NCBI GenBank assembly: GCA_021234155.1
Contig: JAJEKV010000033.1
Location: 1,577,745-1,641,744, forward strand
Reading direction: 5' to 3'
DNA: 64,000 nt
Origin: Isoetes taiwanensis
Lineage: Eukaryota > Streptophyta > Lycopodiopsida > Isoetales > Isoetaceae
Part shown: piece after piece, positions 1-12,699 of the stretch
Layout of the letters: each line of letters begins with the position of its first letter
Position numbering within the stretch: position 1 is the first letter of the stretch
The notes under the pieces: model-generated
Database searches by the model: none
Seen by the model: the letters and a program-made list of their open reading frames with translations, nothing else
What the model was told of the DNA's origin: nothing
Program-made: the position numbers and the translations under genes

Positions 1-1162
1 AGGAACGGCGATGGCATAACCGGCTCGCTCTACCCTTCAAGAACGTTATGGGAAGAACGACTCGCTATGCCCTTCAAGAACGGCTATGGCAAGAATGGCT
101 CTGTAAAAACAATGCCGGGACTCTTCAAAGATCAAATCGGAAGGCGGGGACATATTATTGAGAGAAAGTGGGGTCTTTTGCGTGTTTTGAAGACTCAACA
201 CACAATCCGTGGTCGTGGAGGGTCAGGCCTCCACCACTATTGCCTAGGTGCGGGGGTCATGTTGTCGCAGAGGATTTAGGCTAACGCTCCCATGGAAACA
301 ACCCGGACTTCCAAATATCCATGAGCTCCATACCCTAACGAATATAAAAACGGATTCAAGATCTTGCAAAGCGGTTTTGACATAAATCTTGCTGACTCTT
401 TGCCATGAACTTGCCGAGGAATTTAGCCTCGCGATAACCTACGATCCGCAACTTAACCGCAATAATCCAACAAAAACGAGAACAAAGCTTTGGCGATGAA
501 GCTTTATGCCATTTAATAGGTGTCCTGTTAAGCGGTTTCGAAAGTGGTCGTTTAGCAACAAAAGCTACCCGCATTTACAAACCTATAATCGGTTTTTTAG
601 GTCATCAACATATTCTCGAGTATATTCCAAAGATATACTTAGGATATGCCACAACCCCATACAAACGAGGGTTTGCCCCCTAGGGGCAACCCAAAAAATA
701 TAGATGTTGAACAAAAAATATTACTCGCTAAGAAAGAACCGGTTGAAAACATGAAGAGGATGACCACTTGAACTCGCCACTCGTAATCGTGGTACCCAAC
801 TTCCATTCCAAAGTTGTAGGCCTTGTCACGTGTCAGCACAACAACCGCCCCATAGAAAAAAAAATCGACCTTGCTAGATTTTGAATCATTTTGTTACATA
901 TTCATGCAAGCCATGCATCTCTTAATACAAAGATGGGTGGGATTTCCATAGGAACTCACAGAGTGCACCTTCATATATTTATCATCGCTTGGTGGATAGG
1001 CATGTATAATGGCCCGAGATGGGTGGGATTTTGATAGGAACTCACAGCGTGCACCTTCATATATTTATCATCGCATTGGTGGATAGCATGTATAATGGCC
1101 CACATTACCCAATGCATGTCTCCCTTAAATATCTAAAATGTTGAATAGGTGGCTATGGTGGA
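1..1162. repeat. Block A, unit 1 copy (left part of composite repeat)
   Basis: This stretch matches 28590-29750 almost base for base, apart from scattered changes at CAG/CTG triplets. It opens with copies of an AAGAACGGCTATGG-type motif and contains the left arm of the long-TIR foldback seen complete at 29110-29930 (here about 520-705, including the TTTGCCCCCTAGGGGCAA hairpin near 671). Block A ends in a T-run at 1163-1170 and passes directly into block B, so the 2.4 kb holding the antiporter exons in units 2 and 3 is missing here. No protein can be assigned; the short ORFs are not conserved in frame between copies. Confidence 0.8.
931..1101. repeat. Direct tandem duplication, 86-bp unit x2
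   Basis: Two copies (931-1016 and 1017-1101) of a unit beginning AGATGGGTGGGATTT and ending CATGTATAATGGCCC lie head to tail. The same doublet occurs at 29520-29690, so it predates duplication of the composite unit. One second-type unit end also remains at 44416-44445. Confidence 0.85.
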
Positions 1163-1744
1163 TTTTTTTTTCCGGTTGGGGGGTCATGGTGGTGGTTATA
1201 GTGAAGGGCCACAGATGGAGATGGGCAACCCACATGTCTTGAATTTGTCTTAGTATGGCCCTAGTTTTGGTTTCGGTTATGGAAATGGTCACAACTTAAA
1301 ATGTAATAATAAAATGACGACCACGTCATATATGTGTTATTTTATTAACAACAACAATGTTGAAATATTTATGATATATGATAAAAAATATTGCTAGCTT
1401 TTCCACCTACTTTTGATTATGTGTTTGGGCGTTTGGTATAAAGGTAATACACTAATTCTAGAATAAATATGTCCAAAAGATGATGCCGCCAAGAGTCGTG
1501 ATTCAATATAAGGTACTTGAGAAATTTAGGACCCAACAAAGCAATGTTAGGTGTGATATACATTATGCCGTATGTCCAATCAAATCTTTGCCATATGGAA
1601 TAACTCCTTTTTTTTTTTTTTTTAAGGACTTCAAACTTTTATGAAAATCCAAGTGAAAAGACAAATACAAGTGCACAAGCAGGATTAAAATCCCATAGAA
1701 TTATCATGATCCACCGAGTAGGACCACCAAGGGCTCGTATATAG

Positions 1745-2000
1745 CGTTGACTTTGGGATAAGTTGCTCCATCCTAATGTTTATGTACTTTGGTGGCAAGT
1801 TTACATAGGTTTTTGCATATAAACGCCTTTTGAATCACTATGATCTTCGCTTCTCTCGCAATATGCCCGCTTTTGCCTTTGAGATGTCGAAACACCTGAG
1901 CATTGCCTCTTTTCTTGTCCAGAAGTTCAACCATCGTGGTCCTGGCTTCAAGGTTTATTTAATAGTACACTGGATGGCCAATCTGTTCTTCTGGCATCCT
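1745..2000 (+). pseudogene. Old LINE ORF2 C-terminal zinc-knuckle remnant
   Basis: The plus strand encodes, across frame changes, a DKLLHP..VLWWQV stretch followed by a CPFC...ETPEHC-like CCHC pattern. This is the layout of the reverse-transcriptase zinc-binding (zf-RVT) domain at the end of plant LINE ORF2 proteins. It resembles the better preserved domain about 1 kb downstream (2700-2960), so two related LINE tails lie in tandem. It is heavily decayed and only the domain core is visible. Equivalent remnants are at 32765-33000 and 50895-51160. Confidence 0.5.
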
Positions 2001-2554
2001 ACCTAGGTGCATAGGCCCCAGTTAGGCAAAAGGCATTCCATCTAGGGTCTGTTGGTTCGTGGTCAACCTAGGAGCGAGGTTTCTTGGAAGAGATCACATC
2101 TTGTGCTTGTTTTTTTGTATGCTGGCTTTTTGCTTGATTATACTAGTCTGCTTTCACTTGTTTCCTATGGTGATGTGACATATTTACCATAAATGACTTT
2201 ACTATTATTGAGTAGAATGAAATATGGCCGCCAATTTTGTCATGACTATGGCATGTGTAACATAGCTTAAAAGTCAATGGAGCAGATGTGCCATTGACAC
2301 ATTGGTATTCAATTGTTTGGATTTGTATTGGTGAGCAAATCAAATTAATGTCTTTATGTGTGAATTTCACCAAGATGTTGCGGCATTTCTCCTCGGGCAT
2401 TTAAGTCTAATGGTAACGGCTAGTCTTAGAACAAATATATATCTCGAATTTGAGGCCCCCAAAGTCGCATTCCATGGGGTGACTGGGAGTAGACCAATAA
2501 GCAATGTTGGTGTGGTGTGTGTGTGTCATATATCCAATTAGATGCTACCAATGT

Positions 2555-3295
2555 CGTATGGGGTTGCCATCGATATTTAGCCTGCCGAGGGGGTTTGTGT
2601 CTTCGCGGTATAAATTGCTCTTGCATTCTCAAAATCGCCTCCATCTAATAGGTGGCATCTTCGTGTCCCTCACCACAATGGAAAAGTGTTTGGATATGGG
2701 TATGGGATAAGCTACTTCATCCCAAAGTGGTAGTTTTGTGGTGGCAAGTGATCCATAGATGCACCGAGTCAATGGGTTAGTCCATAAAATGGATAATCGG
2801 TTTGAGCTCGGGTCCTTTTATGCCAAAGAAAGGGTTGAGAGTATTGAGCATTGTTTTTTCGTGTGTGAGCGGCTAAGTGCATGGTCTTGGTTGTTGACCC
2901 TATTTGGTACGCCTCGATCTAGCCCGGCAAATTTTGCTTGCTATCTATCCCCGATGCTTGGCCTAAACTACTTAAAACGAGCTTTTCATCTCGCGCATGT
3001 GGTCGGCTTTATGGTCAATCCGGAAGAGAAGGAGGTTGTTTATCTTTAAGGGATAGATATCTGCAGATGAGATTGTTCTTCATAAAAGAAAAATAAAATT
3101 GTTATGGTTTACAATTGTTCTTCTCTTGATCAAGAGAAGAAAGTAATGTCCGCATACTTACCTTGATTCATTCTTTTGCATAGGCGTGGTTGTGCTCGGT
3201 TGGATCGGTTTGTCCACTTGGGGTTATAATCCGTCTTTGCATTTTATATTGCTCTGGTTTTTAGTTGGTGAATAAAGCTTGTCGTCCTTCAAAAC
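2555..3295 (+). pseudogene. LINE ORF2 C-terminal fragment (zf-RVT) and 3' end, unit 1
   Basis: This is a frameshifted copy of the fragment that is open at 51742-52335. Recognisable pieces are MDNRFELGSF, RVESIEHCFFVCERL and a terminal basic stretch after ..CGWLLWSIWKRRR in the intact copy. The zinc-knuckle cysteines partly survive. A GAATAAAGCTTGTCGTC segment near 3270 precedes the (CTC)n tract and is probably the polyadenylation region and 3' end of this LINE. Endonuclease and RT domains are absent, so it is a 5'-truncated copy. Confidence 0.6.
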
Positions 3296-3304
3296 AAAAC
3301 AAAA

Positions 3305-3338
3305 CTCCTCCTCCTCCTCCTCCTCCTCCTCCTCCTCC
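3305..3338. repeat. (CTC)n microsatellite
   Basis: Perfect trinucleotide run immediately after the LINE 3' end; it differs in length in the other units (34321-34360 and 52454-52482). It may be the slipped tail of the LINE. Confidence 0.9.
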
Positions 3339-3551
3339 ATCATCACTATTTTCACCACAATAATTGGTCATAGGTTAAATGCCTTATCCTATGATGACTT
3401 ATTGCCTTGTTAGAATTTTGATTGGATGCATGATATAGAATATTCCATAAGATATCCTTCACGTCTAGGGTATATGGGGAAAGATGATGTACATTAAACT
3501 TAGTCAAAAGTTTTTTAAGAGTTTCTTTATCCTTCTACGTAAAAGATGCCA

Positions 3552-3746
3552 ACCTCCACCTAGTCACATACTTGTCCACGTACTTCTATGTATTAAATAA
3601 GATGAGTACACGAACTTTAAATCATCTTACTTATTAATAAACGTGATGACCTCCACCTAGTCACATATTTGTCCAGGTACTTCTATGTATTAAATAAGGT
3701 GAGGTACACGAACTTTAAATCATCTTACTTATTAATAAACGTGATG
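3552..3746. repeat. 97-bp tandem duplication x2
   Basis: Two head-to-tail units start ACCTCCACCTAGTCACATA and end TAATAAACGTGATG (3552-3648, 3649-3746). The same pair sits at 34523-34717 and 52644-52838, so it is ancestral to the composite repeat. Confidence 0.9.
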
Positions 3747-4086
3747 AAACTTCTATTTAGTAATGATAATATACTTAATAGAATAGAATAGATTTTTTTA
3801 TCATTCACGGATGGACGTAAAAATTTATCTTATCTTATCTTTAAAATTGCCCCATGCCAACGACATATATTCTTACTTGTAACCCAAGCATGTACGCATC
3901 TTTTGTTAGATGTAATAAGTAAATAGTACCATCTTTGGTTCCCACGAAAGATGGCCAATTTTTGGACATGTTTTATGCACTATTTGGCTCCCCATGATAG
4001 ATGGTTAATTGTTTAGATATAGATGAAAGGTGTCATGTTATATGCTTCTGACTTAAACATCTAGGTTTGCAATATACCCACAAGTG

Positions 4087-4383
4087 TTAAACATAGAATT
4101 TTGGATTGCCCTTATAAAGGAGCAATTCATTAGAAAAAGGAGTTAATTTTGGCATATTAGAGCCTATTCTAAGCAAATCTAAAGATCTATCTATAATTTG
4201 TTCATTCTTTTTGACGTAAAAACATTTTGTATTTTTCCATGTGATTGTAGACCTAGGTTTTGGCTTTTGGATGCCAAAAGCTTTGAACTTGTAAAACACT
4301 AGGACTAGTAATTTGTTGATTATTCCATGTGTTTTTTTAGGTAGCTTTGGTAGCAAGACTCTAAGCGGTGCCACCAGATTCAC
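4087..4383 (-). other. Repeat-borne 98-codon ORF, unrecognised
   Basis: A minus-strand ORF (start MNLVAPLRVLLPKLPKKT) is open in unit 1 and, at 99 codons, in unit 2 (35055-35354). In unit 3 (about 53173-53485) a frame change interrupts it. It has no membrane segment, motif or known fold that I can see. The surrounding DNA is conserved to the same degree as the ORF, so its survival does not argue for coding function. Most likely a chance ORF inside block B. Confidence 0.2.
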
Positions 4384-5859
4384 AAATTACATTAAGCTTT
4401 AAAATTCAAAACCTAAATCATAACTTACATTCTATTCTTACAGTTTTTAAATCACATAAAAGTTACATGAAAAAAATTATTTTCATTGCCATAATATCAA
4501 ATCGAATGCTATAATGTTTGTAAATGCTTTTTACAATTTGTTTTTGCTCGAAAAAATGTTTAAATCGAAAATAGGAGTTTTTTGTGCGTGGGAAACTATT
4601 GTGGGACCCTTGCGTAACTACAAAATAGAATAAGAAAAAGGCAACGACCTTTTTTTAACTACATCGCATTGTGCAAATAATAGAGCGCATTGTGTTGAGT
4701 GCAAAGGTCGGCCAGGGGAGATAGCAGTCAAACTTCACGAAGAGCTTCATAAGAGGAGGTTGATTAATGATTCATGCTATATTTTAGCATCATTTGTAAT
4801 AGAGCAGAGGAAAGGGGCTTAAGGAATTCTTGTCGTGAGCTCTTGAAGGTTCTTATCCTTGGAGCTAGAAATCTTTCTTGGTGAATCGTGGGCTGCAAAG
4901 CAATCATCTATCAAAGCATAAGCCAGAGCATTCATAGCAGTACTAGTCGTAGGCTAGACCTACATTCGACAAGTGTCTCTACATGCAAAAAACCTATTTC
5001 TGACGAGGAGAGACCATGGCTTTACAAAGCGCGCGATCCTCTGACTAGCAAATCTCCCAAGGATTCGTTTAGTATTTGTGATCGATGTAGCATGGCTTGT
5101 GTATTGCCACAGTGAGTTTTTAACTAAAATTGAGCATAGTATTGTTATAGAAGACTATTCATGGTATTTACAAGCGGTTTGAAATTATCTGCAAAAGTAG
5201 GAAGCAATTCTTTTGTTACATTTATAAAGAAGACCCTAGAGGCCCTTTATTGGTAAATGAGGCTTGTGCTCTTTTAGATCGGCCATCTGGAAGCTCTATT
5301 GGTGTAAAACACTTAAGGGACTATTAAACTGGCTAGAGCACCCATAGACAATGGGAGCATAGAAAAAAAATTTGAACTTTTAGTCGTGGTTATTTATGGG
5401 ATTTATGATTTTGGATTATAATAAATTTATCGGAACTTATAAAATTTTCATCAATTTTTATTTTTATGTATCTAAAGCACCTCGATCAAAAGTTATAGGA
5501 TTTTCATTAGAATTTACTACCTGAGACACTGGATCTGACGATCCTACACCCAGAAAATATTTTGGGGCCTCTGGTCGACTTATTTTAATTATTTTCATTT
5601 ATGATGGGGTGCCTACGACCTCGAAATATGAAATATCGGTGCACTTAGGTTTTGGAATAGGAAACACTTCCATTAGAACTTGTAAAAGTTTCATCAAAAA
5701 GTTACTACGAGTCATTGATATATCAATCCTCGGCGAGAATATGTTGGGGCAATTGTAAATTTTGCTCCTACAAATGGTGACCTCTATGACCTTTAGCGAG
5801 TTCTATGATTCTCATGGTGCTTTTTCGAGCAGCGGTAACCTCCCCTCTTGCCCCAGCCC

Positions 5860-7440
5860 CCAACAAAAAAGGCGGGATGAAAATCCGCGAGGCGGATGTA
5901 ATTCGGGGCTTGCGGAGTCTTGCCAATGGGAAAGCGACAAACTTGGATGGAATCGGGAGCGAGGAGTTGCTAAAGGGCGGGGTAGATCCATAGTACCAGT
6001 ACTAATTGCCTTGTCAATGTGGCATTTGGGGAAGGTTGCCTCTCATGATGGACCACTGAGGGTTGTTTTCCATCTACAAGGCCGGATGATCATACGGTCG
6101 GCCAATTAACGAACAATCATGGTCAATCCGGTGTTTGTAACACTACTAATCTGGCATTCCCAAGCGGCGGTGACCCGGGATAGGCGGGGAAGCGAAGGTG
6201 CAAGCCGCTGGGTGCTAGCGAGGGTTCGGAACCAGGCACTCAACAATTGATCATATATTTACATGGTAGACTTTGTGCGAAGGCGACAAGAACCATCGGC
6301 AAGACTTATATTCTTTGCTTCATTGACTTTGTCAAGGCTTTCAAACACTATGCCTCGAGAAAAGCGTGGGTGAGATTGTGGCGGTTAATTGGTCCCCTAG
6401 GATATGTAAAATCACGGTGTGCATGCTATATGAGACATGCTTTCGGGCAGGTTGGGCAAACAAGTCAACCATTCGAGGGCGATGTTAAGTGCGCGGGGGA
6501 TGCCTTCTCTCTCAATATTGTTTGGGATCATTGATCATTTGGAAAGGCGCCTTGATGACAATGGGGATGATGGAACTCATCTTTTTACTATATCATTAGA
6601 CAACTTCGAGATCTGGACGGCGATGTAGATCTCACGGCTTACACTCCGGGAGGATATGCACATCGCCATCCGGGCATACGAACAAATTTTTTTGCCGGGC
6701 CAGCGACATGCAAGTCAATTTGACCAACTAAAGTGGTAAATCATCTCATCCTCGCGTCGACTAAGGCCTCCCTCATTCCTTCTGCGAGGGCAAATGTAGA
6801 GGCGACACCCATCTACAAGTATTTAGATTTGAGTTTCCATCCACAATACAATGGAAGAGTTCCATCATTTTCACAGTGACAACGCCCGGGAAAACTCTTG
6901 TTTTCAATGCGAGAACAACGATCCTGAAAGCAAAATTGTGTAATTGGACCCATCGATCGCACTTGTTTAGGGTTTTGATGGAGCTTGTTCTTCTATCTGA
7001 GTCAAAGCTTGGGGCGGTGATATCCTCCCTTGCTACGGAATAACTTGGAGCAAGTGCAAAGATCCAACTTAACATGGGCACGCGAGGGGTAAAATCCATG
7101 GTCCCATATCAAATTCTGTTGTAAGAGACCGGTTTATTGCCTCTTCAAAGAGCAGCCCTTGATCGCCCACATCATGTACTTTTCGGAAGGTGGTCAATAT
7201 GGGCGATGCTCATCTCCCCAACTTGGCTTACCCATGACAATGAGGGTCGCAACACCTCAAGGTGGAAGTAAAGGGGGGCTCGATGGCTAGCTAGATGGAA
7301 TGTGCAAAACCTGTGAGATATATACAAGTGCAAACAAAAGCGGTCGTTGTAGCTTGATCGCATTACTTTGATACTTGCTTTCTCGGCAAGCTTTGGGATA
7401 TCGGCGCCTTTGAGCGGGTCAAGATAGCATATTACTAGCA
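5860..7440 (+). pseudogene. LINE reverse transcriptase remnant (family C), unit 1
   Basis: This is the most decayed of three copies of a plus-strand LINE ORF2 (others 36880-38650, 54975-56590). Visible pieces in order: an RT N-terminal LANGKATNLDGI block near 5925; CFIDFVKAFKHYASR near 6320 (RT domain A); a 'LFGI..DHLE' stretch near 6520 (domain B area); and, after several breaks, post-RT sequence that aligns with the ..KYLGLEF..WKSS.. part of the other copies. Stops and frame changes occur every 50-100 bases. Many sit at CG where the sister copies read CAG or CTG, so part of the damage may be sequencing error. Confidence 0.65.
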
Positions 7441-8803
7441 CCACATAAACCCCACACTAGAATGAGGTCCCCAATGCTATCATATTCATCCGCCCATGAA
7501 AAATGTAGACTAAATTAATCCCAATGATGTAATCGCATCATCTCAATTGAGAGGGACATATTGATTAGAGAACCATGTCGAGCAGGCTTTGTTAATCTTT
7601 GCCAAGAGGGAGCGTCCGAACATGAATGTCACATTCTTGAGATGTTGACATATGATCGCATCTAGGCACGCGCTACATTGAGTTGATCGAGGCCCAACCG
7701 ATTCGATGCATGTAATATTGGGCACGCAAAGGTGTGATTGCGGGATCATATCTTTGAGGAAGGTCATGGACACTCTCTTAACATGTATATATTTCATGTT
7801 ATATATTTATCTGGTTTGTCGGCATTCTTATTCTTGCCATGGTTTTCCCTCAAAATCCCTTTGGGGCGGGGTTTTAACCTGGCGAGATGAAGTACGTCTA
7901 CTACGTCCTTTTCTTTGGGTTCCATTGGTGATCGTTCTCCCCGGATGATAAAATTCACTCAATTTATTTCAATTCAATTATCAAATCTATACAAAGAAAT
8001 ATAAAATACAATAAACAAAAACACAACATTTATTAAAATTATGAACTTGAATAGCTTGTCCTAGAATAAAATGATGAAGATTGGGACTTGTCTCCATAGG
8101 TTCTTCAAGCATATCATTATCAAATTATGAGCATTATCAACTATTTTTAACGGAAACTATAGCAAAATTCCAAGTGAAATGGTGTTCTATTGATGAGACT
8201 AGATCAATAAATACAATGACTTATAGGAATACACAACAATGATTCCTAAACGAAGGTGAAACTAGAATCAAATGCCTCGAGAACTAGACAATCATTGAAG
8301 TCAAATGAATGCAAATTATGCAACAAGTAATCATACAAAGGGATTGACATTTGAAGAACATTGCCAAAGGTAAAGCGATAAAGTGGATACTTATCATCGG
8401 GATAAAAAACCCGCCCTTCGGGGTTTTGAGGAAAATCCTAACGATGAATAACTGATTTGAAGAGCGATTACAAAGCGAAAAGTTGTTGAAGATGCACCCA
8501 CACCCATGATAGTCCACGAAGAGTGTCAACTTCGAAGAAATCCAACGATCCCTACGACACGCGGCGGGCTAAACCATATGCCAAAATCCATCACATGGAC
8601 TATCGCTCCAAACTACAAAACAAAGAAAAAAAAATCAATTACGACAACCATCAAAGTGTTAGAGTTACCGCTTGTCGGCCATTCAGTCTTTGACTTGAAG
8701 AAAAATCTGAGAAAAGATATATGAAAGATCGAATAAAATTTAGATAAGGGGCACAAAGTTGAGAAAGAAGGCGGCGAAATTAGAACATCAAAGGAAAAAC
8801 GTC

Positions 8804-8838
8804 GGTGTGTGTTTTTTATTAAGGTACTCAACTTTATG
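8804..8838 (+). repeat. Left terminal inverted repeat of TIR transposon
   Basis: It reads GGTGTGTGTTTTTTATTAAG followed by GTACTCAACTTTATG. It aligns with the inverted right end at about 24 of 33 positions, sharing a G-rich tip, a T-run, TTAA and CAACTTT. Confidence 0.65.
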
Positions 8839-9080
8839 CGGGCAGCACGTGCTGGTCGGTCTTTGGACGCGTCAAGTGAAATTTTTTAACTCGTCGTCTA
8901 AGCACTTCACCCGCCATTTCCTCACAGGCATTAAATTACGTTGGTCGATCGAAGCCGAAATTACCACTTCAGCAATCCGTCGGGTTGTTGTCCGTCTTTT
9001 GGCAGTGCGAGGTGATAGCGCCATGTTAAATGACAATTTGAAAATAAATTTGGCGGTTTGAAAGTTCTTGGTATAACTAC

Positions 9081-12000
9081 CATGAATTTCTTTGCTGCTA
9101 GAATTTCTCCAATTACGTCTATGGCGGAATGGAAGCTTTTCGATGCATCGTATTGCAAGAATCAAGTTAATTTTGATGTTGCAAAAGCGCTATCTAGCCT
9201 CCAAGTTTTCGAGTGAGGCCGAAAATTTTTTTGGCGGTTGTTCCGAATTGCTGATGCAATTTGTCGGCAATCGCAAGTCTTGATTCAAGAAAGGATGCTG
9301 GCAATTTGTGCTAGATATTTACCATGGTAATTGAGGATCATGATGCATTTCATTTTCATGTATGCTGAAATGCATATTAATCTATAAGTTTGCTTTGAGT
9401 CGAAAGAAGTTGGACAAGATGGAGTTACATATGGCTACATCAATTCCTATAGATTTGGTAATTTTGAACTTACATATTTGTTGTTGATTTCTTTCCTTAT
9501 TTGTTGATGTTTGCTTTAATTCTAGAAAATGTTTCTTGTCACAATCGAACCTTATGGAGAGACAATGAAAGTCATTTCATGAAGATTTGCAACCTTCTTA
9601 CCATGAAGGTGATTCTTTTTTCTAGCCATTGTCATGCTTTTAGAAGGTATAGAGCTGAGTTAAGGAGAAAGAGAGCTTAAGCTTAAGAGGAAAGGGAAAT
9701 TGCAGCGGATGAAGAAGCATTGCTCAAAGGTGATCTAAGCACATGGAAGAAGAGAATGCTATCAAAAAGGTTGCGGTGAAGGTGAAAAAGGTTCTTGGTA
9801 ATGCAAGTTGTAGGGATGGGAAGAGATAATTAAGTTTTTCGCAAAAGTGGCTACGAACTTGTTGTTCCTAACTCCAAGGATGAATCGTAATGAAGAAAAA
9901 TTGTGGAGAATTTAAAGAACTCTTTTTGCCGGATCATAAGAATGAGAAGAAAGCAGATATTAAGAGGGGCAAGAAATGCTGCCATGGTTTATCTTTGTCA
10001 ATACCAATATTAACAAATCAGCTTTCTCGAGAACTCTATGCTGAAACAGAAAAGATTGTCTAGCTAGCGTAAGAAGAAAAGAGTGAATCTTTGAACTTGG
10101 TGAGGTCCATGGTCCATGTTCAAAATAAGATTAGATGTGACAAACTCTCTTATGACGAGAGAAAACTAGTGGTGGATTTTGGAACCAATACAAGGATTTC
10201 CCCATGTAAGAAACATGTCATCAAGATAAAAAGCAACTTACGGAAGAAGATATGTGCATGCACTACACTTTCTTGAAGAGACACACGGGTAATTTTAAAA
10301 GCAATTTGTTTTTCAAATTGTTAAGGTTTAAGATTTTTCAACTTAAGGTTGTTGATATGTTGTTCTTTGTTTAGCGACAATTTTCTTCAACGATTTGAAA
10401 GGCAATATCCATACTTTCAAATATCATTCTGACATTCCATGCTCTAAAAGCCTCCATATGTCGAGGAAGGTAAAAGATAGAGACTTGTTTGTATCTACCA
10501 TTTGAGAGTTGACTTTGTGAGGCAGGCCATAAACAAAGTAAGATTAGATCGGGGACCTCCATGGGCCAAGTGCACATCTGGTGTGATGTATGTGGTATAG
10601 GACCAACTCCACACAATGCATCTAAAGCTACATATGCTTCAACCTCGAGCTTTGGAGATCTTTGGTATGTCCTAAGGATGAATCGAGGAAAGAGTGGCAT
10701 CAACATAATTGTCTGCTGCTTAAATGCAAGGCTTGTGGAAAAACAAAGTGCCAACTTGTCCAAAAGAAAGAGATTACAAGTTGAACCATCAAGTAGATTG
10801 GAAGACATTTGATAAGGTAATTCAAATTGTTATTCTTAAATGAGATATTCTTTTCAAAGCTCAAATTCTTCTTTTTGAACATAACAGGTTTATGAGGAGG
10901 ACAAGGTAACATTCGCGCTTTCTAATGATGAAATAATGTTAATAGAGTTTGGTATTGCCAATTGCCATTCTTATAGCAATAGTTAAATGGGGATGAGCAT
11001 AGATGAAGAGCATCTTAAGAAGGTTGGTGAGAAGGAAAAACTTGTTAAGAAGAAAGGAGCTGCCGAGAAGGCTGAGGGAAGAACGATCTTTGGTCAAGAA
11101 AGGTGGTGCCGGCAAGGATTCTTGAGAATGGTGAGGTAAAGAAAGGTGGTTTGGTAAGATGTTGGTGATGAGAATTCAGGTCGAAAAGAAGATCAGAAGG
11201 CTAAGAAGAAGGTATTACAAGTAACTTGAAATGTTAAATCCAAAAAGGTGGTACTTGATATATGTTTTTCTTCTTTTGTAGGAAGCTCCCAAACCCGTCA
11301 ACAAGCTTGTTTACAAAGCGACACCGAAGAGCGAGTTGTTCCAATTTGTCGATACCTTCCTCATTCCATTCATCCCTCATAATTATGAAGCCGGATGGCA
11401 AACAAAAGCGATTTAGGGAGTGTTTGGCTTTTCCAAAGGACACTATAGTTTCAGTGATTGACTTTTGCAGAGAGAACTACACCTTCAAAATCCAAACAAG
11501 AAATACAAAGCTTGCATTGGAGGAATGACCAATGCACCATTTTGGTGCACATCACATATAGGCATGCTCCACCTTCTACAGAACAGAATAGAAAGATCAT
11601 TAAGGAAACACATTTTTACATAAGTGATGATAGAGAACATGATGTACTCTTCGTTCAACATTGTTTGCAAAAACATGTAGTTTTCCTTGCTGACAAGGGT
11701 GTCCATTACAAGAATCATGTCATGTGGTCTGATGGATGTTCCCATCAATTTAAAGGAGCAAGGATGTTCTACTTCCTAGGCAGGTTCTTTCAAAGCACTG
11801 GAAAACCAATACACTGGAATTTCTTTGCATCATATCATGGCAAAGGTAATTACTTTTATTTTAGTCTATTGGTTCTTTTTTAATTGGCATTTCTTTAAAA
11901 TTCAGAATCAATCCTTTGGGTGAGCATGATGGTCTTTGGTCTTTGTATAAAAAGAGCCCTCACACATGAGATGTTGAAGAGGAATTCATTTACCACTAAG

Positions 12001-12690
12001 GAATGCACATGATGCGGTTGTGTTTTGCGCGAGCACATTTTAAGTCGGATTGTGACAATGAAGGGAGATCATCCTACGGGTACACGATGGAGTTCGGGTT
12101 TTACATGTTGTTTGCATTGCATGTTATTTTTACATGATTCCTTTTTTGCAGATATTTTTGGGAGATAGCTATCAATGAGGTTGATAGAAGTGGCTTGATC
12201 ATGATTGTAAGACATTAATGGGTTTCGAAAGTTGCATTGTATCGGGATTTTGTGCATTCCAATGACCCTACCAGGGTTGCTCATATGGATTTCGGTTATA
12301 CGTAATTCTTGTTGGTAGGAAAGTTTGGGAAGTGCATAAACAAAAGCGAAGAGAATAGGATCTTGGGTTTATTTCGAACTAATTCAGTCTTGAAGGCAGT
12401 TTGGAAACATTCTGAGGTCCCTATCTATGAAGGGGATCATGAATGGGTTTTCGATGTAGTTGATGTTGGGGATAATTTTGCGGTACCATCCGGGAGGCCA
12501 ACAACAAGGAAGCAGTAGACTTCTACATCATCAAATGCACTAAGCCTAAACACATTGTAGAGAGGGCCTTTAAAGATGCATGGGGTGCTAAATTTGCTAG
12601 AAGAGTGGTCCTCTCGGGTAAGTATTATAAGTTTTAGGAGGTAGTGAATTTGAATTGCTTGAAGATGCACCAGAGTGCAATGCATCTGAC
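9081..12690 (+). pseudogene. Transposase of the TIR element (multi-exon, decayed)
   Basis: Presumed DNA transposase that moves the surrounding element. The likely start is the ATG at 9081 (MNFFAARISPITSMAEWKLF). Further blocks on the plus strand are DLWYVLR near 10660, KLVYKATPKSELFQFVDTF near 11305, and the core at 11470-11850 with CTILVHITYRHAPPSTEQN, HFYISDDREHD, MWSDGCSHQFKGARMFYFLG and WNFFASYHGKG. An intron (GTAATT..TTCAG, 11846-11904) splits the HGKG/EHDG signature; the HDG part follows at 11921 and leads into IKRALTHEM. Later blocks are DVVDVGDNFAVPSGRPTTRK (12455) and FYIIKCTKPKHIVERAFKDA (12521). The SDG..QFK plus HGKG..DG signature is shared by a widespread eukaryotic transposase group; I cannot name its superfamily. 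Frameshifts near 9213, 11415 and 12515 break the gene. Confidence 0.7.
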
Positions 12691-12699
12691 CACTTGGTC

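Larger units (their letters stand above)
1163..8803. repeat. Block B, unit 1 copy
   Basis: This is the first of three copies of a 7.8-kb block (others 32165-40150 and 50305-58110). It starts TTTCCGGTTGGGGGGTCATG and carries, in order, an old zinc-knuckle LINE remnant, a second LINE 3' end, a (CTC)n tract, a 97-bp tandem pair and a degraded plus-strand LINE reverse transcriptase. Its continuity is broken at 8803 by a TIR transposon and resumes at 15833. Compared with the other copies it has about 53 extra bases at 3497-3550. The stretches 1163-1740, 3750-5850 and 7450-8800 hold no recognisable coding sequence. Confidence 0.85.

Noticed and set aside
67-279. Short ORF MPFKNGYGKNGS in block A
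   Set aside because: The frame is not kept between the unit 1 and unit 2 copies, and it derives from short repeats.
10371-10808. 145-codon minus-strand ORF
   Set aside because: It is the antisense of the transposase coding blocks (DLWYVLR region) on the plus strand.
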